Shown piece by piece: positions 13,301 through 25,500 of a DNA stretch of 64,000 nucleotides. The notes below the pieces were generated by a model, which worked only from the letters and a program-made list of their open reading frames with translations, searched no databases and had not been told where the DNA came from. Origin of the DNA: Aquilaria yunnanensis (taxonomy: Eukaryota > Streptophyta > Magnoliopsida > Malvales > Thymelaeaceae). The translations under genes were made by a program, and so were the position numbers. Every line of letters starts with the position of its first letter. Position 1 is the stretch's first letter. The stretch lies in the NCBI GenBank assembly GCA_039654915.1, contig CM077600.1:36936492-37000491 (forward strand), read 5' to 3'.

Positions 13301-15716
13301 ACCCAAGTATCCCTAGAAAGATCAATTGCTTTGCTTTCAACTGAAAGAACATCAGTCATTTCTTTTATTGGGACGAGCATTATTTTGGTGGCAAATATAT
13401 TACGCATGCCCTTGCAAGCCTGGAACAGATGTTAAAAGAACAAGAAAAAAGAAAAGGAAAAAAAACAGAAAGAGAGAGAGAGAGAGAGAGAGTTAATAAG
13501 AATACATGTTTATGTCAAACTAAAAAATTGCAAATACCAAGGATGCTACTCATACCTCCCTCACATGGGCTTCCTTGTCCGCTTCAATATATATATAGTT
13601 CTTAAGGTGATCAAGGGCAATAGCTGATCTGATTTGCAATTCAGATCCTTTATCAAGGTACTTTTGCATTAAACAAACTGCTGTTTCACGTTCACGACCA
13701 ATCTGATATGAGTAGAGGGCAAGATTAAAGAACAAGGATCACAAACAATCACACATTCTAATAAATTTATTATGCAGGGGAGCTCATGAACGTACTGCAC
13801 ATTTGACCATCCACAGCTTTGGATCCCTCACTGATGGCAAAAGAGCTTGCTGCTCTACATCAGTGGTCTCTTCATCATATTCAGAATGACTTGATCGTGC
13901 GTATCTAGCCTGAATGCTTCTCTCTAGAGCTTCAACATCTTCTTGTTCATCCTCCCTAAGAGGCAATGGGCGTCGGTGCATTCTTCTACCATCATCTTCT
14001 TCAGGTAGGTCAGCTCCACTGTCAACTATGAAATCTGTGAGCCAACCAAAAATTTGTGAGCTTTATTTTGGAAATTTGAAAAGTCAATAAGCATGATAAA
14101 TATTGTTAGTGAACAATAAAATCTAAAGACTCAAAAGCCCCCATATAAAAGTTTGACCAAATCACAGGAAGAAACTAAATTTTGAGCCACAGTACGCATC
14201 GTATGCAATAAATATCATGCAACCAATTATTAGATGGATAACACAAAGAAATCTCAATCTAAAGACCTCAAATTCTGTACACTATTTGATGTGAAAATTT
14301 AAGGAATAGGAAGGAAAAAAAAAGTATCAATTAGTGGCCCCTGCAGAGACAGAGTGCTACCGAGTGTGTCCATCAAAATACTTCTAACCAAATGAAGCGT
14401 AGTCAGATATGGAAAGTTAACCTAAACATCAATAAGCATAAGCACGTTAGATATGCACAAGAAACAAGTGAATCAAAACACCAGCATTTGTATGTCGTCA
14501 GCCACATGGCCACTATTCCTGCAATATGATTTTATGACCTTTGACAACCATCTAAAAAAGACTGGCTCAGCTGCAAATGGAAAAACAAAACGGATGACCA
14601 GTTAAGACAAAATGGAGCCTGGCCACAAAGAGAACAAGACTCACAAGCTTAAGGCTCACATATACTGCTAATTTGACCTTCTAACAGACCTAGGAGCCAC
14701 CAGCACTACGAAAGCAGGTATTTGGGTTCACAAAAAAGGCCCTGAATCAAGCAAAAAGTTGTGGACATTGTGTACAACAGTCAAAATAATGCAAGGAAAA
14801 TAAATGCCCCAATTCCAGTATACGAATCAAGTACTTTCCGATAAGATCTTCTTTGTAATGCTTATTAGAAAAACCAACTCTGGAAGCTACCAGGATGAAT
14901 AGTAATAAGTATGCTAGTTCCTTCAAGGAACCCCACAATGATGACGCTTCACTGAAACCAACTGGAGCTAATTCATAAATCAATGTCAGGGTTGAATTCC
15001 CTAGACAGAACAACATCCTGTGCACTCAACCTCCCAAATCTCCTTCCAGATTCTAAAACGAATGGCCCTAGACAATTTGCCAGGAGCTTACTAGGACTAC
15101 TTCCCCTGTTCTACTGATCGGAGGAAGGTGTTGGTATTTATTATCACTTCAAATCCAGTCTCTAACATGAAAAAGCAAAAAAAATTGTACCAAATTTGTA
15201 TCTCAAACCAGTCAAAACTAATAACAGCTGAATCCCCTTTCTAACGAAATCATCTATGGCTTAACCCTAATTTCACACAATGCTCAACCCCCTAGCAGCG
15301 AAAGTTAAATACTAATATCTCGCTTCAAGCAACTAACCAAAGCTGAGCTTAGAGAACCCAAGAAGGAAGCTTAGGGAAAATATGTAATTACCGTCTTCCC
15401 CTTCCTCGTCTTCTTCCTCCTCGTCACTGTCAACCTGCGCCTCAAGATCGAAGAACTGAGAGCCACTGCGCCTAGACTTGGCGCCCCGTCGGCCACCACC
15501 ATAACCTTCATCGTCATCGTCCTCTTCCTCTTCGTCATCCTCCTCAGCCATGTCGTCCACGAAACTTGATCTTTGCCGCTTCCGATTGGAACCACCTCTC
15601 CCCTCCAATTCGTCCTCGTCGTATTCCTCAGCATCTTCGTCGTCCATGACCGGCTCCTGGTCATCTTCAAAGTCGTCATCGAGCTCGTCTTCATCATCAT
15701 CTCGGTGTCGAGGCAT
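7377..15716 (-). CDS. SPT5: Transcription elongation factor SPT5 (DSIF large subunit)
   Basis: With SPT4, SPT5 forms DSIF, which binds RNA polymerase II in the nucleus and controls pausing and processivity. Exons (minus): 15392-15716, 13796-14034, 13556-13702, 13261-13419, 13096-13179, 12749-12819, 12308-12662, 12058-12213, 11843-11940, 11713-11761, 11491-11643, 11265-11408, 11083-11176, 10598-10759, 10470-10518, 10276-10370, 10063-10141, 9867-9921, 9664-9778, 9441-9581, 8837-8934, 7377-7616. They sum to 3108 nt, i.e. 1035 aa, close to Arabidopsis SPT5. Visible parts: Asp/Glu-rich N terminus (1-108), NGN domain (about 195-275), several KOW motifs (about 425-460, 472-525, 600-650, 703-747, 985-1035), and a C-terminal region rich in TPMHPS/TPMTP-type repeats (about 765-925), the likely kinase target. 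The start is the first ATG of the acidic exon. Intron 14 has a GC donor. SPT5 lies divergent to SEUSS. Confidence 0.95.
13469..13492. repeat. (AG)n microsatellite in an SPT5 intron
   Basis: About 12 uninterrupted AG units in the intron between SPT5 coding exons 3 and 4. On the transcript strand this is a CT tract about 50 nt upstream of the acceptor at 13420. Confidence 0.95.
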
Positions 15717-15756
15717 CGTCGAAATCGATCAAGATTCAAAGTCGTCGATGCTTCAC

Positions 15757-15794
15757 TAGGGTTTGGTAATTAAGATTTTTGTGGATGAACCCTA
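15757..15794 (-). promoter_or_regulatory. Paired telo-box motifs upstream of the SPT5 start
   Basis: AAACCCTA reads on the minus strand at 15764-15757, 41 bases upstream of the SPT5 ATG. AACCCTA reads on the plus strand at 15788-15794, giving an inverted pair. Telo-boxes are common near plant transcription start sites of growth and translation-related genes. Function here is inferred from position only. Confidence 0.5.
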
Positions 15795-17532
15795 GAGAGA
15801 GGGACGAAGGGTTTTTTTTTTAATTCAAAGATCGTTCTGAAATTTGTTTCAGACTGCTTTTTAACCCCTTATTTTTCTCTCCGGGACTGGAAATGGAAAG
15901 TACTTCCAGACTTCCAGTTCTGCTGCCCCGTGTAAATATGTAAGTTCATAACATGGGCTTTAGTGGGTAGCTCAGGCTTAGGTGGCGCCATATCTGCTGG
16001 ACCAACCCGACAACAATAACCGGGTCGGGTCTGCCCGTTGCTATAAGGATAAAACATAAAAAGCCCCTTAAGTTTTGGAAAAATACAGTTTATCCCTTCT
16101 ATTTGAAAACCTTACACATCTTCATCCTAGCTCTCATTACTGTTTTCTAGAGGTATTCATCCAACCCAATTAATCCACATAACCAACTGGCCCAAATTGA
16201 TCTATTGGTCATGCAAGTTTTATATGGGTTGAGGTTGTGTCGAGTAGTAAAAATAGAAACTTAATATAAATGCAGGTCAATTTGCGTAGTAAAATATATA
16301 TTCAATAAACTCGAATCAGCCTTATTTATTCAAGTTTAAGCCAAGTCAACCCATCATATTCCAACGAAAAAAAAAACACGATCTCAACTTCTACCAGTGC
16401 AATTCTTAATTCCAAAGCCTAGCTACTACTCTTATCTTTTCTATTACCTATTTTTCACCAGTCTCGCCTTTTTTCTCTATTGCCAAACTGAAGACTCGCT
16501 CTCCTTAACATCAAAACAAAATGAAGCACAAACCCAACATTTCCTTTTTTCACTATTAAGTCAATAATTCAAGGACATCTGGCTTTCATTTTTTTAAAGT
16601 CTGAATACAAAAAACTCCTTAAGGAACTAGCCTTTTAATTTAATTCGGACTTAAACAAAGAAGATGATATGTCTTCCACCTCTTCAAAACAACTAGGTTC
16701 TCATTATGAAGATGATTGTTATAATATGAAGTTCACTCAAGATCCATATGCTGAGTCCAAAGGAGATTTATGATTCCAAAATTATAGACAATTTCTAAGG
16801 AGCTACAAGACCAGATATTTGCTTAAAACTTTTATTAACTACCATGTACTTCATGTAAGAAATCAAAATGACAGAAAAATAAATTATAAAAGATAAAGTC
16901 TATAAGCTTTTTTGTATCCAATCAAAAGAAGACAGACACTGGGACTACTGACAAAGCAAATAACAATTTACGACTATAAATGCAAATGACAAGTTACAAC
17001 TATAAATGTAAATGACAAGTTACGACTTTAAATTAATTATCTCTAAGGACATCAGAATTAACATCCCAAAATGCTATCCAGAGAAGCCATGCAATAAACA
17101 TATACTACTGCAACCACTCTAATGATACTACATAATCATCATTTAGCATAGAGGCATCGATGTTCGAAATGCAACATGATCTTTTTATCAGGATAGCTCT
17201 TGGCGGCCATATAAGACTTCACACCAAAAAACAAGTGGTATACAAAGACACTCTCTTAAAGAAAGAACTTTTAGTCTACCAAATGAAGAAAAAGATCAAT
17301 AATTAATAAGATAAGCACTAAATACAATAATGGAATCAATGTCAGCAGTGATGTCATTGATTGATAGTGGAGTGAAAGACATAAGCCATGACATCATCCG
17401 AATTTCAAATGTTTTAAGTTTGGGACTTTTTTGCCTATAAATAAGCTTTAAATATATAAATCAAGGCAAACTAGAGATCATCCACTTTTCTATTTTTTTT
17501 TTTTGTAAAATCTTATATAAAATCCTCTGTCT

Positions 17533-17533
<1 letters not shown>
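15795..17533. other. SPT5 upstream region, intergenic
   Basis: This holds the probable SPT5 5' UTR and promoter, then AT-rich DNA. The stretch from about 16149 (AGAGGTATTCATCCAACCC) to about 16360 has the look of a hAT-type subterminal region, but I could not pair its ends or find a target duplication. No gene seen. Confidence 0.4.

Positions 17534-17613
<80 letters not shown>
17534..17613. repeat. Palindromic (AAT)n/(ATT)n microsatellite
   Basis: About 13 AAT units run directly into about 13 ATT units, so the tract is self-complementary and can extrude as a hairpin. Open frames here are only runs of Asn and Tyr. Confidence 0.95.
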
Positions 17614-17705
17614 TGTTAACTCATATTTGTCTCTTGATAACAAATACAAAAAAAATATTTGTTATGTATTTTTTATGAATGTTCTCATTTAATGATGCGA
17701 GTAAG

Positions 17706-17707
<2 letters not shown>

Positions 17708-17751
<44 letters not shown>
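17708..17751. repeat. (AAT)n microsatellite inside duplicated block copy 1
   Basis: About 14 TAA/AAT units. The matching tract in copy 2 is at 19274-19313, so the microsatellite existed before or at the duplication. Confidence 0.95.
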
Positions 17752-17943
17752 TCCATTTTTTTATTTCAGAGCTTTGTTTGATAAAAGGCATTTTATTTTT
17801 ATTTATTTTTGCATTTTTTAAGCTTTGTTTGCCAAAAACATTTATTTGATTTTGGTTGAAGTTTGAAATCGTTAGTCAATAATTGATATATCACATTTTA
17901 ACATCTAATCATAAAAATTATCACTATTAGATGATTTTTAATA

Positions 17944-18162
17944 CTCACTTTGTTTCACAAAAATTGACATTTTTATTATTCATAACAATTAATTTATGAT
18001 TTTATTTCTTTTAAAATTTATTATAAAATATGTATATTTTGTATGAAAAATAAAACTTTAAAAATTATAGTTTTTAAATATCATTTTAATAATTTTTTAA
18101 TGTATATTAATATGAATATGCTTAAGTCAAACTAGAGTAAAAAAAGGTAAAATGGAGAGAGA
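17944..18162. mobile_element. Stowaway-like MITE (copy in duplicated block 1)
   Basis: It starts CTCACTTTGTTTCAC after TA and ends near AAAATGGAGAGAGAG, a degraded form of the CTCCCTCCGT terminal inverted repeat. The interior (ACAATTAATTTATGATTTTA and neighbours) matches the copies at 19505 and 32864. Right end is approximate. Confidence 0.7.
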
Positions 18163-19050
18163 GAGAAAGAAAAAAAATCCAAACTATTGTAGGAGTAACA
18201 TTTATCTAGGTTTAAGGCTTCACATTGTCACTGCTTTTGTTTTCCTTCTTCAGCTTCTATTAAATCTCAAAGGGGCGGATGTTACAAAAATGTTATTGTA
18301 GTATATATTCACCATCAAAAGAGTTATTGGTTTCAATACATAGCCAATATACAAGTTTTTATAAATAAAGTGCCATTAAGATATCTTTAGTGAGATTTAA
18401 CAAATGGGATGTTAATATACTTGTTGCAGCCTTAATATAAATGTTTATACAATTACTCAAGTTTGAAGGGTGCAGGGTGCAAGGTTTTCTTGATCACAGT
18501 GACTACAACAATTAATATGATAACTCCATCAATATCAATGATATTATATTGCCACTATTAAATATTAAGTTACCATTTCCATATACATCTCCCTAGTATA
18601 AATAGGTGATGTATCACTATTCATTGAACAATATCCAAGAAACATATAGATTATAAACATCCTAATCTCCTATCCAAACAAATGCATCATTTAAAGTGGA
18701 ATAAAGGGAGAATTATCCAGAAGCACTACTTTATCTTCTTTTTTTTTTTAAATTATTATTTGAATAAATTTATTGAGGAAAAGTTAATCATTCATACTCT
18801 TTAAAATTTTCAATGTAGAAAGAAATAAAAAATAAAAGTGCTTTTCAAACCTATTAAATGTTGTCCTTCAATTAGCAGGCAGATTGTTATATAAAAAATG
18901 TATATCAAATTGCATTAAAATAATTCAATACAAATGTAATTTTCAGTTCTAAAGTAGTTACAGGGATTTTTTTTTCTTTTTTTTTTCGAACTTGTATTCA
19001 TATCTCAATAAAATTATCATCTTGCATAATTTCCTTCATGCATGGAACGT
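18163..19050. other. AT-rich spacer between the duplicated blocks
   Basis: No gene or transposon end recognised. Homopolymer-rich, with runs of T near 18739 and 18969. Confidence 0.5.
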
Positions 19051-19108
19051 ATCTGTATTTGTTATGTAATTTGATGAATGTTCTCATTCAATGATTCGAG
19101 TTAGGTTT

Positions 19109-19178
19109 TATAATAATAATAATAATAATTATTATTATTATTATTAATTATTATTATTAATTATTATTATTATTATTA
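19109..19178. repeat. Interrupted (AAT)n/(ATT)n palindromic microsatellite
   Basis: About 6 AAT units followed by ATT units with two ATTAATT interruptions. It has the same palindromic layout and the same position relative to the duplicated block as the tract at 17534-17613. Confidence 0.9.
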
Positions 19179-19273
19179 GCTTTTTTTAACTCATATTTAT
19201 CTGTCAATAACAAATACAAAAAAATATTTGTTATGTATTTTTTATGCATGTTCTCATTCAATGATGCGAGTAG

Positions 19274-19313
<40 letters not shown>
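19274..19313. repeat. (AAT)n microsatellite inside duplicated block copy 2
   Basis: About 13 AAT units, orthologous in position to 17708-17751. Confidence 0.95.
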
Positions 19314-19314
<1 letters not shown>

Positions 19315-19504
19315 TCCCCTTTTGTATTTTAGAGCTTTGTTCGATAAAAGGCACTGTATTTTTATTTTTTTACCTTTTTTTAGCTTTATTTGGCAGAAGC
19401 GTTTATTTGGTTTTGGTTGAAGTTTGAAATCGTTAGTCAATAATTGATATATCACATTTTAACATCTCAACATAAAAATTGTCACTATTAGATGATTTTT
19501 AATA

Positions 19505-19722
19505 CTCACCCCGTTTCACAAAAATTGACATTTTTATTATTCATGACAATTAATTTATGATTTTATTTCTTTCAAAATTTATTATAAAAATATGAATATT
19601 TTATATGAAAATAAAACTTTGAAGATTATAGTTATAAATATCACTTTAAGAATTTTTTTAATATATATTAATATGAATATATTTAAGTCAAACTTCAGTA
19701 AAAAAATGTAAAACGGAGAGAG
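19505..19722. mobile_element. Stowaway-like MITE (copy in duplicated block 2)
   Basis: It starts CTCACCCCGTTTCAC after TA and ends near AAAACGGAGAGAGAG. It was carried by the block duplication rather than a separate insertion, because flanks on both sides match copy 1. Confidence 0.72.
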
Positions 19723-19860
19723 AGGAAAAAAAAGCTGATAAATTAAATGTTAGAGTCAATTTCTTTTCATTTTTTAATTTTTTATCCAAAACTAACGTGA
19801 TTGAAACCTAATACTACCATATATGCACAATAATCACCTGAATAACCTTTTTAGAAAATA

Positions 19861-20092
19861 CTCCCTCCGTCCCATAAATTTTGATACATTTGACTTTTTA
19901 TTGTATTTTGACTCAATTTTATTCATATTATTGTTTATTAAAAAAATAAAAATATATATATTTAGAAACTACATATATTGAATTATCATTTATATACAAA
20001 GATTTTGTATTTATATATTAAAATATTGAAAATAAAAAATCATAGATTAATTGTAAAAAACAAATGGAGCAAAACTTTTGGGACGGAGGGAG
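19861..20092. mobile_element. Stowaway-like MITE, best-preserved copy (232 bp)
   Basis: Terminal inverted repeats CTCCCTCCGTCCCA and TGGGACGGAGGGAG-type are nearly perfect, with TA on both sides (19859-19860 and 20093-20094). Length, ends and TA target are those of the Tc1/mariner-derived Stowaway MITEs. No coding capacity. Confidence 0.93.
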
Positions 20093-20094
20093 TA

Positions 20095-21199
20095 ACTAAT
20101 TTATGAATTTTTTAACTTACCTCAACATAAAAAAAGATAACGAAAATACTTACTTCATAATTTTTACTTTAAAATATTTATTAAACTTACTAAAGTGAAA
20201 AAATTCCATGTCAATACAATTTAAACAAATAATTACTCTATATAAAATAAACACTGTTAATGCATCTAACCCTTGAGTTCAACTTCATAATAATGTAATT
20301 TAAGTGTGACTCAACTTATATAAATTTACTAACATGGATTTGATTGAAATAAAAAAAAACTTTTGTTTTAACTTGGAAAGTTGAGTTGTGACATACAAAT
20401 ATCAAGATGATTTAATACTAGAAATCTCAATTAACTTATTTTGTTTGATTATTGAGCTACACTTCAGCACGTGTTTTTTCTCAAAAGCTTTCAAATTCAG
20501 TGTAAACATGAAATGCGAGATTATTATGGGATAATAAAAGTCATGATTTGGGTATGAATAGTGCTTATTGTATAGTACAGTTTATAAAGATGAATGATAA
20601 TTAGTTCAATTTAATAATATTCAACAATGTATTTTGTTATTTATAGTTTCTTAATTTTTTATTTCCTTGTCAAAACATATTGGTTCTTTTAGTTTTACTA
20701 ATACCAGTATGTTTTTTAAGGCATAAAAAGGTGTAAACAATAAATTTTATGACTTATAAAAGCCAAATAAAATATCTAAACACAAATTGGTTCCATACAA
20801 TTTCATATTTTCGTTTACATACCATGTGAATATTACATTTAAAAGAAGATACCATATGAAGTTGTTAACAACATAATTTTTTGGTTCTCGAGTTGTTTAA
20901 TTAAGAATACTGTATTTCCATTAAATAAAAGCAAAAAGACATATATGCAGTAGTCAGAAATTGCTATGGACATATAAACAATATAAATACAGCTTAAAAT
21001 ATCAGAGAGTGTAATCATAAGAACTGTATGATAATGGTTATTATATGGCCATATTATGGTTGTTTAATCAATGTGCTTGGAAGGAATCTACTGTGGTAGT
21101 AGTAGTACTTTATTTTATTTAACTAGATGCTAAACCAATAAAAGGAGTATATACTACACTAGGAGTATACATTAACATTGGGGAAAAAAAAAAGAAAAA
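20095..21199. other. AT-rich intergenic DNA upstream of SEUSS
   Basis: No gene recognised. It probably contains the distal SEUSS promoter. I could not pick out a convincing core promoter. Confidence 0.5.
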
Positions 21200-22551
21200 A
21201 GAGAAGGAATGGAGAAAATTCAACCCGATCGAATACAATTTTGACGTCCGCTAGGACATCAGAAACTCTCATTTCTATCTCTAAAAATCTCCCTCACCCT
21301 ACCACTAGTCTGGCCGGGTTACAGCGAAGAACATATGAACACTGTTTGTTTTTCCTTTTCCCTAAATTCTTGACAGAAATCAAAGGAAAGTAGAGTTAGA
21401 GATTTCTGAAACTGGAGCAGGAAATTCTGAGGAGGGTCGTTCGAGCAAGAGGCACTGCTACAGTATTTTGACGGAGTCGTGAATGTACTAAAGCTGATTG
21501 CTGAGAGATGTTTAGTTTGCTTTAGCCTCTTAAATTGGGAATTTGAATCGGTGCTGGAGAATTTTTCAAGGTTTTTCTCTCCATTGGAAAGTGCCGTATT
21601 ATAGCTCAGGTAAGTGTTCTTTTATCGCTCCTTTTCCGCTTTGACCCTATTCTTGTTCACTCTTTCCAAGTTCTGGATCGTTGATTCGTACTTTTTCGGT
21701 CTCGATTGATGCAGGTTTACTTATTCGTCTTTCAGCATTTATTGCTTTCTTGCCGCTGGTGCTTCCCGAGGGGTCGATTGCGCGTGCGTTTCCTTTCTTT
21801 TGGTTTATGGTGAGTACGTGATTCTGTGCCACTTGATTCGGAATTCCAACTTCTGGTTGAATCTAGCAAGTTCGTTTTTGGTAAGATTTGTCAGTTTTTA
21901 GCAAACAAGTTATTGGGTCTAGTTGAACTGGCAAGATTCTCCGACTTGGGTATGCTTATGGGTTCTATTGGAGTTACCTTTCTTGATGCCTCGGGGGAAT
22001 GGTACTGGAATCTGCTTCAATAAAGGTAACTTCAATAGTATTGGGTGGCGAAAGATTTAATCCTGCCAACTTCTTGTTGCTGCTGCTTCTTCTTCTTCTG
22101 CACTTCTCTTCTCCTCCCTCTTACATCTTTTGTCGTATTGATTTTTCTGCATTTTGTAGTTAATTCAACTTGCAGTGGATCTGATAATTTCGCCTTGCAG
22201 GGTACAAATGCAAAGGCCACTTCAACGTTCCTGTTGCAGAGATAATACGAGTCTAGAATGTTCAAAATCGAAGCCTGTTCATTGGATTTGGACTTCTTTG
22301 CTATATGCCTTCTTTGCTCAAGAACAGAAGGCACTACGCGCTTGTACAATAGTTACCAGTTTTCATTTTTGGACAATAAGGAGTGTGAAGTCCATGCAAA
22401 AGGATGCTGTGTTGAAGAGCTGATCACATTAGCTCCATGACCATGTTTTTGTGTCGTGTTGTGTAGTCATAGTTTATAATCATATTTATACTGTTTTTGA
22501 TGGTCTTAGTTCTTTGGTGTGCAAGTGAGTGTAGATTGTAATTCTGGAAAC
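21200..22551 (+). promoter_or_regulatory. SEUSS 5' leader region with probable leader intron
   Basis: The stretch has lower AT content and CT-rich tracts. A strong donor (CTCAG/GTAAGTG at 21609/21610) has no coding frame before it, so it probably ends a non-coding first exon. Possible acceptors are TGATGCAG (21715) and CTTGCAG (22199); I cannot choose. Short frames here (for example 21826-22023) would be upstream ORFs if retained, but probably lie in the intron. Confidence 0.5.
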
Positions 22552-25500
22552 ATGGTACCATCAGGGCCTCCCACTCCTGTAGGTGGGGCACAGCCAGTTC
22601 CGACTTCCCTTTTGAGGTCAAATTCGGGAATGTTGGGAACTCAAGGGGGTGGTCTTCCTTCTCAAGCTGCATTTCCTTACCTCGTGTCTCCCCGGACTCA
22701 ATTTAATAATGTGAATATGCTTGCTGGCATGTCAAATGTGTCTTCCATCATTAATCAGTCTTTTGGAAACGGCAGTCATAATTCCCAGCTTTCGGTGCAT
22801 GGGCAGCGTGGAGGAATTGACAATGGAGCTGAGGTAGACCCACTTTCTAACATTGGAAATGGGATGAGTCTAAATGCTTCATCCTCATTTCTTCAACCGA
22901 ATATGGTTAATGCTGGGTCATCTGGTCAACTCCAGGGTCAACAGTTTCTGAATGTGTCTGGTAACCAGGCAGGTCCGGATCAGCAGCCTTCCCAACATTT
23001 GGAGCCACACAACTTCCAACATGCTCAAGCAATAGAATCTTTCAATGCAGCTCAGAATGGCCAGCAACAGCAGCAGTTTCAATCTACTCAAGCGGGGTTG
23101 GCCGGTACTGTTCCTGTTAAAATGGAACCTCATATGTCTAGTGATCAGCACGGACAGCAGCAGCAGTTGCAATCACTGAGAAATCTATCCCAAGTGAAAC
23201 TGGAGCCTCAACAAATTCAGACAATGAGAAATTTGGCACCGGTGAAAATGGAACCCCAACATTCAGATCAGTCATTTCTTCAACAGCAGCGGTTACAGCA
23301 ACAGCAACAACAGCAGCTACAGCAGCGGCAAAGGCAACAACAGCAACACAACCAACAACCACCACCACAGCAACAGCAGCAACAGTTTCCACAGATGCCG
23401 CTGCAACCCTCTCAGGCGGCAGCTGCCCAGATTAACATCTTGCATCAACAAAGACTTTTGCATTTACAACAGCAACAGCAGCCATTGAAGGCAATGCAAC
23501 AACAAAGGCCACAGTTACTGCAGCAGTTTCAACAGCAAAATGTACCTTTGAGATCTCCTGTGAAACCAGCATATGAACCTGGCATGTGTGCCCGCCGTTT
23601 GACACATTACATGTATCAACAGCAGCATAGGCCTGAAGTAAGAAGTGCTTCTGCTTCTAGTCTTTCTTTTGCTGTCTTTGTTTGGATTCTTCTTTTATTA
23701 TTATGTTTACTGTTTTGCAGGACAACAATATTGAATTTTGGAGAAAATTTGTTGCGGAGTACTTTGCCCCAAATGCCAGAAAGAAGTGGTGCGTCTCCAT
23801 GTATGGAGGTGGACGACAAACCACCGGTGTATTTCCTCAGGTCTGTCTTCTGGAAAGCCTTACTTAAGTACCTTCAAGCTCCTGAACTGTTAAGTAGCTT
23901 AATCAGTTCAAATTTTCAGAGCCCCAATATTTGTTTGTTTATCCCAGTTATACATATGAAGGTTTTTGTATTAATTTTTGTCCTTTTGGGAGTTTGATAA
24001 AGGTTTCCTGAAGAACCTTGAAATTTGTTTGCAGGATATATGGCATTGTGATATATGTAATCGCAAACCTGGCCGTGGTTTTGGTAGGCCTTGTTTCATC
24101 TCTCTAATTTTTTGTTGTTTGCTCTTCTTACAAAAGCAAAGATGTTGTAGATTGAATTAATACATACATAAATGCATGCATAGGGATAGATAGCAGGTCC
24201 AATTAGTTTCATATTTTTGCACACAAACTGTCCTCTGTTAGTATGTACACAATGTTTTTGCATCCTAATTCTTTTCTGTGAATGCAGAAGCAACCTTTGA
24301 AGTTCTTCCGAGGCTCTTCAAAATTAAATATGAAAGTGGTACTCTTGAGGAACTGCTGTATGTTGATATGCCCCGAGAGTATCATAATTCAGCCGGTCAA
24401 ATTGTCCTTGACTATGCAAAGGCCATACAGGAAAGTGTCTTTGAGCAACTCCGTGTTGTTCGTGATGGTCAGCTTCGGATAGTTTTCTCTCCAGATCTGA
24501 AGGTGGTTTATTTATAGTGATAGTACTTAACGTGTATGCAATCGAAAATGATAATGGACTTCTGAACAACTGATAGTTCCCTTAAGTATGGCTACATTGG
24601 TTTGAATTCTTTATTTTTTATTTTTTATTTTTTTGCCTTCCAATTTAATCAGATATGCTCATGGGAATTTTGTGCCAGACGTCATGAAGAACTCATTCCT
24701 AGAAGATTACTGATACCTCAGGTTAGTTCTCAGATGACCTGGACAAATCTTCAGACTAAAAAATAATCCACTTACCTGTTCCTGTTTTCCCTCTATGAAC
24801 ATTCCAATATTCCTGTTGTGGAACTTTGCAGCTGTATATGTTTTTTTTTTTTTTTATAAGTCGAGGGGCAAACCATTTTTGTAATTTCCTTTGTCATAAC
24901 TCCCTGATATTCATGTAAAGACATTAGCATGATGCAGTTTGAATCACACTTCCCCGCTTTTCCCTTCGCATATGGTTTGATTGCAAATTGTAATATGGCA
25001 GCAATATTAAACATCGTTTTTCATTGGCTCTTTGTGCTTTGTGGATGGGGGCTCACCCAAATTGAGTTACTGTCCAGCAACTGTAAGAGAGGAGATTTTC
25101 CGTTTTCCCAACCACCAAAAAACGCATGACAGATGGGAATTGTGGTAACATAGAGCAGGACACGTGAGAGATGGGAATCTTTTTGTATTATATTGTCAAT
25201 GTAGCCTGTTCTCGTTATTACTATACCGAGGTGAAATTTTTGGCTACCCTCTTCATCATGTCACCTGTTATTTACATTTTTCTAATGAATGAAGCTTTAA
25301 AGTTGTGGCTTAGGCTGATGTGCGGCAAAGGCCACCTTTGGATAAAACATAAAGCAGGACATAGAAAGACGTCAACATAGCGTTGTTAGTGTAGTCTGTT
25401 CTCAATGTATCGATCTGAAGGTGGCATCTTTGCCTGAGTCTAGTAGTTTACTTTGTTGCAATTCTTGAAGCTTCAAAACTGTGGATGGTGGACTGTTGAA

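Larger units (their letters stand above)
17614..18162. repeat. Duplicated block, copy 1
   Basis: The block starts with TAACTCATATTTGTCTC, includes a second (AAT)n tract at 17708-17751, then about 190 bp of unique AT-rich sequence (GGTTGAAGTTTGAAATCG near 17855), and ends in a Stowaway-like MITE. The same order recurs at 19183-19722. A third, partial copy of the start (TTGTTATGTAATTTGATGAA) sits near 19058-19100. Confidence 0.9.
19183..19722. repeat. Duplicated block, copy 2
   Basis: Direct repeat of 17614-18162, offset about 1.56 kb, with the same microsatellite and the same MITE in the same order. Long exact stretches are shared, for example GAAGTTTGAAATCGTTAGTC near 19420 and 17861. Confidence 0.9.

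Noticed and set aside
15550..15773. Plus-strand Ser-rich frames opposite SPT5 exon 1
   Set aside because: Antisense shadow of the Asp/Glu-rich N terminus of SPT5.
16149..16360. Possible hAT terminal region
   Set aside because: The left end looks right, but no matching inverted end or 8-bp duplication could be found.
17461..17649. Open frames with long Asn or Tyr runs (also 19157-19455)
   Set aside because: They are translations of the (AAT)n/(ATT)n microsatellites with no conserved flanking protein.
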